Assembly: GCA_002305965.1 (NCBI GenBank) | Contig: DBRM01000042.1 | Span: forward strand, 1 to 12,965 | Source of the DNA: Syntrophomonas sp. UBA1368 | Lineage (GTDB): Bacteria > Bacillota > Syntrophomonadia > Syntrophomonadales > Syntrophomonadaceae | Direction of reading: 5' to 3' | Length of the DNA stretch: 12,965 bases | Shown: positions 8,204 through 12,965 of the stretch, one piece after another | Numbering within the stretch: position 1 is the stretch's first letter | Layout of the letters: every line of letters begins with the position of its first letter | Made by a program: the position numbers and the translations under genes | The notes under the pieces: model-generated | What the model saw: only the letters and a program-made list of their open reading frames with translations | Told to the model about the DNA's origin: nothing | Databases searched by the model: none

Positions 8204-10252
8204 TTGAAGGAATACCCTACCAGTAAAATACGCAACATAGCGCTTGTGGGACATGGAGGTACGGGAAAAACTTCGCTGGTGGAAGCAATGATTTTTAATA
8301 CCGGGGTATTGAAAAGACTTGGCAAGGTTGATGACGGTAACACCGTATCTGATTTTCAGCCAGAGGAGATTAAGAAAAAGATAACCATTAGCAGTACGAT
8401 CGTTCCCTGTGAATACCGGGAACATAAAATAAATGTGCTCGATACCCCCGGATATGCAGATTTCTATTTTGAAGTCATCGGGGCTCTCAATGTGGTTGAC
8501 AGTATGCTGGTCATGTTATCTGCCACGGCCGGTGTTGAAGTACAGACCGAAATCGTCTGGAACGATTTTCCCGCAATTCCCAAAATAGCCTACATCAATA
8601 AAATGGATCGTGAAAATGCCGACTTTTATAAAGCTTTGAATGAACTGAAGGATACATTTTCCGACAATATCGTTCCCGTGCAGCTGCCCATCGGGGCTGA
8701 ACAGAACTTTAAAGGTGTCGTTGATTTGATCCAGATGAAAGCATTGCTTATGGAAAGCGGCAGCGGAAAAATAACCGTGGCCGATATTCCTGCGGACATG
8801 GCAGATGATGCGGAAACATACCGGGAGGCTCTGGTAGAAGCGGCTGCGGAAGGCAACGACGAACTGCTGGAAAAATTCCTGGAAGGGGAAGAACTGACCA
8901 ATGAGGAAGTTCTGGATGGAATAAAAGATGCTGCCACCAAAGGCAGCGCAGTATTTGTATTTTGCGGCGCGGCCCTCAACAATATGGGCGTAACACCGGT
9001 AATGGACTTTATCATTGATTGCATGGCATCACCGGACAAGAGTTTACTGGCTGCCGGCAAAGACATAGAGAAAGAACCTCTGCTGGCCCATGTTTATAAA
9101 ACTATTGCCGACCCTTATATCGGCAGACTTACTATGTTCAGGATCATCAGCGGCAAAATGAAGGCCGACAGTATAGTCTATAATGCCAACAAAGAAAAAG
9201 ATGAAAAAATTGCCCAGCTGCTCATCATGACCGGTAAAGAACAGGCTCAGGTAGCAGAATTAAATGCCGGAGATATCGGGGCACTGGCCAAGTTGGCGGT
9301 GACCACCACCGGCGATACTTTGACCGTCAAAGGAAACCAGACCATCATTGAACCTATCCAGTTCCCGATTCCCACCTTCAGTGTGGCCATCGAACCCAAG
9401 AGCAAGAAAGACGAAGATAAACTAAGCGGTGCCGTGGGCAGAATCCTGGAAGAAGACCCCACCATCGTGGTAGAGAAAAACAGCGAAACCAAGCAGACCA
9501 TCATGAAAACCATGGGAGACACCCATTTGGAAATCATCATGGAAAAACTGGCCAAGAAATACGGCGTAGAAGTAGTCAGCAAGGAAATGAGGATCCCTTA
9601 CCGTGAAACCATCCGCGCCAATGTAAAAGTGGAAGGGAAACATAAGAAACAATCCGGCGGCGCAGGTCAGTACGGTCATGTCTGGATCGAATTTGAACCC
9701 TATCCCGACGGAGAATTTGCTTTTGCAGAAAACGTATTCGGCGGATCTGTTCCCCGTCAGTACTTCCCGGCAGTTGAAAAAGGCCTTCTGGAAGCTATTG
9801 AAGAAGGAGTTCTGGCTGGATATCCGGTGACCAATATCAAAGCCACCTTGTATGATGGCTCTTACCATGCAGTGGACTCTTCTGAAATTGCTTTTAAGAT
9901 GGCGGCCAAGATCGCTTTCAAGAAAGGTATGGAATCAGCAAGGCCGACCCTTTTGGAACCTATTGTAAATGCAGAAATCGAAGTTCCCGACCAGTACATG
10001 GGTGATATCATAGGCGACCTGAACAGCAAACGTGGCCGTGTACAGGGAATGGAACCGTCCGGCAGCAAGCAGGTTATAAAAGCCCAGGTACCTCTGGCGG
10101 AAATGGCCAGATACACCATCGACCTGAAATCCATGACCCAGGGACGGGGCAAATATAAAATGGAATTCTCCCATTATGAAGAAGTACCAGGACAGAGTGC
10201 AGAAAAAATCATTGAAAAAGCCAAACGCGAGAGAGAAGAAAAAGAGAAATAA
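8204..10252 (+). CDS. EF-G-like translational GTPase (EF-G paralogue)
   Basis: This 682-residue protein has full EF-G architecture. The G domain carries GHGGTGKTS (residues 16-24), NKMD (132-135) and CGAAL (254-258), and domains II to V follow. Domain IV keeps the GSYHAVDSSE tip (His555) that enters the decoding centre in EF-G, and the Gly-rich SGGAGQYGHVW segment is present, so a ribosomal role is plausible. Three features are unusual. G3 reads DTPGYADF, with Tyr84 where EF-G and EF-Tu have the catalytic His. Switch I reads KKKIT instead of the normal ERGIT, and G5 has Ala256 in place of the usual Ser. It is not in a str operon. It fits the 'EF-G-like' group, not housekeeping FusA. The start is TTG, 7-8 bases after AAGGAGGT (8189-8196). 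A GC-rich hairpin follows the stop. Confidence 0.9.
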   Translation: MKEYPTSKIRNIALVGHGGTGKTSLVEAMIFNTGVLKRLGKVDDGNTVSDFQPEEIKKKITISSTIVPCEYREHKINVLDTPGYADFYFEVIGALNVVDSMLVMLSATAGVEVQTEIVWNDFPAIPKIAYINKMDRENADFYKALNELKDTFSDNIVPVQLPIGAEQNFKGVVDLIQMKALLMESGSGKITVADIPADMADDAETYREALVEAAAEGNDELLEKFLEGEELTNEEVLDGIKDAATKGSAVFVFCGAALNNMGVTPVMDFIIDCMASPDKSLLAAGKDIEKEPLLAHVYKTIADPYIGRLTMFRIISGKMKADSIVYNANKEKDEKIAQLLIMTGKEQAQVAELNAGDIGALAKLAVTTTGDTLTVKGNQTIIEPIQFPIPTFSVAIEPKSKKDEDKLSGAVGRILEEDPTIVVEKNSETKQTIMKTMGDTHLEIIMEKLAKKYGVEVVSKEMRIPYRETIRANVKVEGKHKKQSGGAGQYGHVWIEFEPYPDGEFAFAENVFGGSVPRQYFPAVEKGLLEAIEEGVLAGYPVTNIKATLYDGSYHAVDSSEIAFKMAAKIAFKKGMESARPTLLEPIVNAEIEVPDQYMGDIIGDLNSKRGRVQGMEPSGSKQVIKAQVPLAEMARYTIDLKSMTQGRGKYKMEFSHYEEVPGQSAEKIIEKAKREREEKEK

Positions 10253-10270
10253 GCAATCAACAATCAGCGG

Positions 10271-10298
10271 TGGAGGGCTTGCGCCCTCCATCTTTATT
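10271..10298 (+). terminator. GC-rich terminator hairpin after the EF-G-like gene
   Basis: TGGAGGGC (10271-10278) and GCCCTCCA (10283-10290) form a perfect 8-bp stem with a TTGC tetraloop, 18 bases after the stop codon. The run TCTTTATT follows. The stem is strong but the T-tract is short, so some read-through into the channel gene is possible. Confidence 0.6.
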
Positions 10299-10327
10299 GG
10301 TGATCAGATTACAGCATCAACAGCCGA

Positions 10328-10363
10328 AAGGAGGTAGGAGAGGTATTGACATTAATGTGTTGA
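10328..10363 (+). promoter_or_regulatory. Strong Shine-Dalgarno region and possible 5-codon mini-ORF before mscS
   Basis: AAGGAGGT (10328-10335) and AGGAGAGG (10336-10343) precede TTG at 10346, which is out of frame with the channel. That TTG opens a five-codon ORF (M-T-L-M-C) ending in TGA at 10361-10363. This stop overlaps the in-frame TTG at 10360 (TTGA) and lies beside the in-frame GTG at 10357. Either translation is coupled or the strong site serves the GTG with a long spacer. Confidence 0.35.
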
Positions 10364-11460
10364 TACCTGATATTATGACTGATTTACTTGCCGCATCCGG
10401 CTATTATACAGCCGTAAACTTTCTATCACAGAATGAATGGTTCTGCTCCATCTTGACAGCCTTAATAATTATCCTGGCCTTTTGGCTGTTAAGCAAGCTG
10501 CTTACCCAATACATACTTGCCTGGGTGCAGGACTTAGCCCGCAAAAATCGGCTGGACTTCTGGGCCAAGGTGTTCGAAGCCCTGCGGGGGCCCTTGCGGA
10601 TCTTTTTTATCGGGCTTGGTTTTTTTGTTGCCCTTAATTATCTGCCCGTCAGGGAGGCCTGGCAGGGAACAATCAGCAATATACTGCGCTCCCTGGTCGT
10701 CCTTTTTATTGCCTGGTGCCTGCTGAGAATGACCGATCACATGAGCCAGTTCCCGGACGAAATAAAGGAAAAATTCAACCTGGATAAAATTCTGATTCCC
10801 TTTATACATAATGTGGTGAAGTTCATCATCATCGCCCTCACCATCGTCATCATTGCCCAGGAATGGGATTACAATGTAAATGGTTTTATTGCCGGCCTTG
10901 GACTGGGCGGATTGGCCTTTGCTCTTGCGGCGCAAAACCTGCTCTCCAATTTATTCGGCGGAATGGTGATCGTAACCGAAAAACCCTTTTCCCTGGGAGA
11001 CTGGATCAAAACTCCCAGCGTCGAAGGCACCGTGGAAGAGATCACTTTTCGCAGCACCAGAATCAGAGCATATGATCAGGCCTATGTCACCGTTCCCAAC
11101 TCCACCCTGGCCAATGAACCCATCACCAATTATACCCGTATCGGCAGAAGGCGGCTTACCTTCCGCCTTGGCTTTGTCTACAGCACCCCCATCGACAAAC
11201 TGGATACCTGTGTAACAAGGATCAAAAATATGCTGAAGGAACACCCCGATATCTATGAAGAAAAACTCGGCGTCTATTTTGAAAAATTTGGAGACAGCAG
11301 TATGGATCTATTTGTGGATTGCTTCATCAAAACCAGTCTGTTATCCGACTTTATGTTCGTACGCCATGACATCAATTTAAAGATCATGGAGATACTGGCA
11401 GAAGAACAAGTGTCACTGGCCTTCCCCAGCCAAAGCGTTTATGTAGAGAAGATGCCGTGA
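10357..11460 (+). CDS. MscS-family mechanosensitive ion channel
   Basis: This is a small-conductance mechanosensitive channel that releases solutes on hypo-osmotic shock. From GTG 10357 it has 367 residues. Hydrophobic helices lie at about 29-48, 80-96, 109-125 and 154-168, followed by the glycine/alanine-rich pore helix (about 174-202) with GLGLGGLAFALAAQNLLSNLFGG-type spacing. The cytoplasmic beta domain carries FSLGDWI, GTVEEI, TR and VPNSTLANEPI, typical of MscS. It has two or more helices than minimal E. coli MscS, as in larger MscS homologues. The frame stays open back to 10270, but that start lies inside the terminator hairpin and is rejected. GTG 10357, TTG 10360 and ATG 10375 are possible starts, and none has ideal ribosome binding site spacing. 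It appears monocistronic. Confidence 0.9.
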   Translation: MLIPDIMTDLLAASGYYTAVNFLSQNEWFCSILTALIIILAFWLLSKLLTQYILAWVQDLARKNRLDFWAKVFEALRGPLRIFFIGLGFFVALNYLPVREAWQGTISNILRSLVVLFIAWCLLRMTDHMSQFPDEIKEKFNLDKILIPFIHNVVKFIIIALTIVIIAQEWDYNVNGFIAGLGLGGLAFALAAQNLLSNLFGGMVIVTEKPFSLGDWIKTPSVEGTVEEITFRSTRIRAYDQAYVTVPNSTLANEPITNYTRIGRRRLTFRLGFVYSTPIDKLDTCVTRIKNMLKEHPDIYEEKLGVYFEKFGDSSMDLFVDCFIKTSLLSDFMFVRHDINLKIMEILAEEQVSLAFPSQSVYVEKMP

Positions 11461-11511
11461 GGTAGTGAGGCATGAGTAGTATGGAGCGGCGTGACACTGA
11501 GAGAGAGACCC

Positions 11512-11537
11512 TTCACTACACGTAGTGGAATAATTTT
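11512..11537 (+). terminator. Weak terminator candidate after mscS
   Basis: TTCACTA (11512-11518) pairs with TAGTGGA (11523-11529) through a CACG loop, including one G-U pair. AATAATTTT follows. The stem is only 7 bp and AT-rich, so it is weak, but it is placed about 50 bases after the channel stop. Confidence 0.35.
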
Positions 11538-11599
11538 GAAAATTACAACTTTATATTTTGATGGAATTGTTAATAATTATTACAGGGATATTATTAATA

Positions 11600-11627
11600 T
11601 TGTCGAAATAAGAAGATAAAATATAAT
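11600..11627 (+). promoter_or_regulatory. Promoter of the structured leader and surface-protein operon
   Basis: TTGTCG (11600-11605, 4 of 6 consensus) and a perfect TATAAT (11622-11627) are separated by 16 bases in an AT-rich stretch. Transcription would start near 11633-11636, directly in front of the structured RNA and about 365 bases before the Ig-like protein. The long untranslated leader is consistent with RNA-level control. Confidence 0.6.
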
Positions 11628-11632
11628 AATTT

Positions 11633-11800
11633 AAGTTTTCGAGTTGCTGTGCCTAAAGCGAAGGCTATGGGCAGTAACCGACAGGGTATTACTGGAAACG
11701 GTTGTGCCTCCCATTGCGGAAAGAAAACTGGACTATATAAACTTAGGTATGGTGAAATTGTAAAGTCAGTTGCTAATTCGCAGCTGGCTTTTTTATTCTT
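11633..11800 (+). ncRNA. Structured 5' leader with antiterminator/terminator switch (candidate riboswitch, class unknown)
   Basis: The leader holds a long hairpin. GCTATGGG (11664-11671) pairs with CCCATTGC (11710-11717) with one mismatch. It continues through a second helix, 11672-11680 with 11699-11706 (bulged G11674), to an 18-base loop. A small GCCT/AGGC hairpin (11651-11654/11662-11665) and an alternative CAGTAA/TTACTG pairing (11672-11677/11689-11694) compete with it. Downstream, AACTGGACT (11726-11734) can pair with AGTCAGTT (11764-11771) with one bulged G. This excludes the terminator stem 11764-11773/11780-11789. The heptamer AGTTGCT occurs at 11642 and again at 11768, so the leader's 5' end could also bind the terminator's 3' arm. 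I recognise no known aptamer consensus. The architecture is seen in the sequence; ligand control is inference. Confidence 0.55.
11762..11798 (+). terminator. Intrinsic terminator inside the leader (attenuator)
   Basis: AGTCAGTTGC (11764-11773) pairs with GCAGCTGGCT (11780-11789), 10 bp with two G-U pairs and a TAATTC loop. Flanking A residues at 11762-11763 extend it against T residues. The T-run 11789-11794 and then ATTCTTT follow. This is a good factor-independent terminator about 200 bases before the next open reading frame, not after a gene, so it is probably an attenuator. Confidence 0.75.
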
Positions 11801-11940
11801 TAGCATACTCTGGGCGGGGTTATTGAGGTGACTACCGCATGCGGAAATCAGAGAAGCAGTGTCAAGTGCATACTACAGCAAGCCTGCAAGGGAAAAGAAA
11901 AAAGAAGATGAGCGGATATTCCTACAAAGTCCAAGATGGT
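11799..11940. other. Spacer between attenuator and surface-protein gene; no gene seen
   Basis: No convincing coding frame, promoter or structured RNA was found here. The one notable element is a perfect 10-base palindrome, CCGCATGCGG (11835-11844), which could be an operator half-site pair or chance. The rest is purine-rich. Confidence 0.4.
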
Positions 11941-12003
11941 GAGGGAATATGAGGAGAACAGAACAGAATATAATTTCAAGTCTGAGGGGAGAGGGAATAT
12001 GAG
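11941..12003 (+). repeat. Duplicated ribosome-binding/start region, 50 bases apart
   Basis: GAGGGAATATGAG occurs at 11941-11953 and again at 11991-12003, exactly 50 bases apart. The similarity extends to 16 of 17 bases. Each copy contains a GAGGG ribosome binding site and an ATG (11949 and 11999). Confidence 0.85.
11949..12002 (+). CDS. Candidate 17-aa upstream ORF coupled to the surface protein
   Basis: ATG 11949 opens a 17-codon frame (MRRTEQNIISSLRGEGI) that stops with TGA at 12000-12002. This stop overlaps the ATG of the next gene as ATGA. Its start context is a near copy of that of the downstream gene. The peptide has no recognisable domain; its first residues MRR echo the MRRR of the surface protein. 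It may be a leader peptide for translational coupling, or a by-product of a local duplication. Confidence 0.4.
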   Translation: MRRTEQNIISSLRGEGI

Positions 12004-12817
12004 AAGAAGAGCGGGATTTATTTTCATTATTGCATTGTTCATGCTGGCTGCTGGTGCAGGTTATGCCCTGGCAGGGGACGGAAATGGAGATGGTTCCGGG
12101 GGAGGCCAGAATAACCCATTAGATCTGGTCAGTTCCGTACCTGCTAACGGAGCGACGGGAGTGGAGAATCTGGAGTCCATCAAACTGACTTTCAGTAAGA
12201 ATGTTGTCTACATGACCGTGAGGGACAACAACCAACAGTGTTTTTCCTTATGGACGGGAACCGAACGGATACCGGCGGAAATTATCCTGGCCGATGACCA
12301 GATTGAACGGGACAAGCGTCATGACGTGATTGTTAAACCTATACAGCCTCTCGAGCCAGGAACAACCTACCGGGTGGAAGTAGCACCGTCACTGGAATCG
12401 AAAAGCGGAGTGACACTGGGGACCAAAAAGATTATCAGTTTTACCATGGCTGGAAGCAAATTGGTACCCTTACCGGATGAAGGACAGGAAGCTGCTTCCG
12501 TAACAGGAGATCTGGAAACAAATAAGACACCGGATGAAACGCCGGCTCAGTCACCGGAAAATGAAGCTGCAGCCGGGCAAGATAAGGAAACGGCCGCTGA
12601 GACGGAAATTGGCGATTCCGATAAAACACAAACAGGGGATAAAAGTCAGGCTGAAAATTTAGAGGCCGCATCCCCGGAGGATAATGATCAAACCGCAGTC
12701 GAAGATACACTGCCAGTAGACCCAAATCAAAAAATGAAAACGGCAGGGTTATGGATCGCACTTGCAGCCCTGGCAGTATTGGCAGCTGGCTGGGGTTATC
12801 GCCGCCTGCGCAAGTAA
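11999..12817 (+). CDS. Secreted, membrane-anchored Ig-like (Big_5-type) surface protein, 272 aa
   Basis: From ATG 11999, preceded by GGGGAGAGGG, the protein starts with a signal peptide: MRRR, a hydrophobic core to about residue 22, and probable cleavage after ALA (residue 25). A Gly/Asp-rich segment follows. Residues about 36-155 form one Ig-like domain of the Big_5 type: PLDLVSSVPANGATGV, IKLTFSKNV, LEPGTTYRVEV and a closing ISFTMAG strand. About 90 acidic, low-complexity residues rich in Glu, Asp, Ala and Thr make a flexible linker. A C-terminal helix (about 248-268) ending YRRLRK anchors it with its basic tail inside. It has no LPXTG motif. The domain should thus stand outside the membrane on a stalk. 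An in-frame ATG at 11936 is possible but would put charged residues before the signal peptide. The adjoining ABC permease suggests a role in ligand capture; this is inference. Confidence 0.8.
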   Translation: MRRRAGFIFIIALFMLAAGAGYALAGDGNGDGSGGGQNNPLDLVSSVPANGATGVENLESIKLTFSKNVVYMTVRDNNQQCFSLWTGTERIPAEIILADDQIERDKRHDVIVKPIQPLEPGTTYRVEVAPSLESKSGVTLGTKKIISFTMAGSKLVPLPDEGQEAASVTGDLETNKTPDETPAQSPENEAAAGQDKETAAETEIGDSDKTQTGDKSQAENLEAASPEDNDQTAVEDTLPVDPNQKMKTAGLWIALAALAVLAAGWGYRRLRK

Positions 12818-12858
12818 GAAGGTAAAGAACAAGTTTATTTCAAGCAATGGTTTTTGGG

Positions 12859-12965
12859 GTGAGTTCAACGAAAAAACCCGTCATGATTTTAGTATTTATT
12901 GCTGCTCCTATTTTGATCATATTGCTATCCTTACTCATAGGGCGCTATCCGGTGGATATTTCCAG
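12859..12965 (+). CDS. Probable FecCD/BtuC-family ABC transporter permease (N-terminus only)
   Basis: Only about 35 codons are in the window. After a short basic start (MSSTKKP) there is one hydrophobic helix (about residues 8-27), then IGRYPVDIS. A first helix followed by S-L-x-x-G-x-Y-x-x-x-x-S is typical of FecCD-type permeases, which import iron-siderophores, haem, corrinoids or, in MolB, molybdate. The start could be GTG 12859 or the in-frame ATG 12847; neither has a clear ribosome binding site, and a TAA at 12823 bounds the frame upstream. It lies about 40 bases after the surface-protein stop with no terminator between, so the two are probably co-transcribed. The family call rests on a short segment. 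Confidence 0.6.
   Translation, partial: MSSTKKPVMILVFIAAPILIILLSLLIGRYPVDIS

Noticed and set aside
10270..10356. N-terminal extension of MscS from GTG 10270
   Set aside because: It would start inside the perfect terminator hairpin and encode a stretch without family resemblance. The Shine-Dalgarno sequences lie downstream of it.
11633..11730. Match to a known riboswitch class
   Set aside because: GCCTCCC followed by GGAAAG (11706-11723) recalls the 3' end of the molybdenum-cofactor riboswitch, but its conserved GGGCGAAGG/CTTCGCC hairpin and upstream core are absent. The cobalamin box (AGCC.GGAGACCTGCC), the c-di-GMP-I GACGCAAAG motif, and the TPP, SAM and FMN cores are also not present.
11649..11831. 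60-aa ORF on the + strand
   Set aside because: It runs through the structured leader and the terminator, has no ribosome binding site, and its composition looks non-coding.
11936..11998. Earlier ATG (11936) for the Ig-like surface protein
   Set aside because: It would place about 21 charged residues before an otherwise normal signal peptide, while ATG 11999 has a strong GGGGAGAGGG site.
1..12965. Mobile elements, CRISPR, tRNA or rRNA
   Set aside because: No transposase or integrase motifs, spaced repeat arrays, cloverleaf or rRNA signature was found on either strand by eye.

Overview
The window looks like chromosome from a Bacillota bacterium, most likely a member of the Clostridia with mid-range GC. 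It has AddAB instead of RecBCD, a SipS-type signal peptidase, strong AGGAGG-like ribosome binding sites, several TTG and GTG starts, and an EF-G-like paralogue of a kind I associate with clostridia. The genus cannot be named from the sequence. All recognised genes lie on the + strand. I see no IS element, prophage gene, CRISPR array, tRNA or rRNA.

Layout. (1) Positions 1-6106 hold the 3' part of addB and a complete addA. They overlap by 8 bases and form the recombinational repair helicase-nuclease; a hairpin at 6198-6230 probably ends the transcript. (2) Positions 6291-8126 form a compact operon behind a good sigma-A-type promoter. It encodes a 58-aa YpmA/DUF4264-like protein, signal peptidase I, the nucleotidase SurE and an 86-aa three-helix membrane protein, with short gaps or overlaps throughout. 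(3) Positions 8204-10252 are a stand-alone EF-G-like GTPase. Its G3 motif carries Tyr where translational GTPases have the catalytic His. It is followed by a GC-rich hairpin. (4) Positions 10357-11460 are an MscS-type mechanosensitive channel whose start codon is ambiguous. (5) Positions 11461-11948 contain no convincing protein gene. They do contain a promoter with a perfect TATAAT, then about 165 nt of structured leader with mutually exclusive antiterminator and terminator hairpins, which is riboswitch-like architecture. (6) From 11949 come a 17-codon upstream ORF joined by ATGA to a secreted, membrane-anchored Ig-like protein, then the first codons of a probable FecCD/BtuC-family ABC permease.

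The most interesting part is the 3' end. An attenuated leader RNA of a class I do not recognise appears to control a surface protein and an ABC importer, probably for a metal, metal chelate or corrinoid. The EF-G-like protein with the His-to-Tyr change is the second point of interest. The addAB, lepB and surE genes look ordinary.
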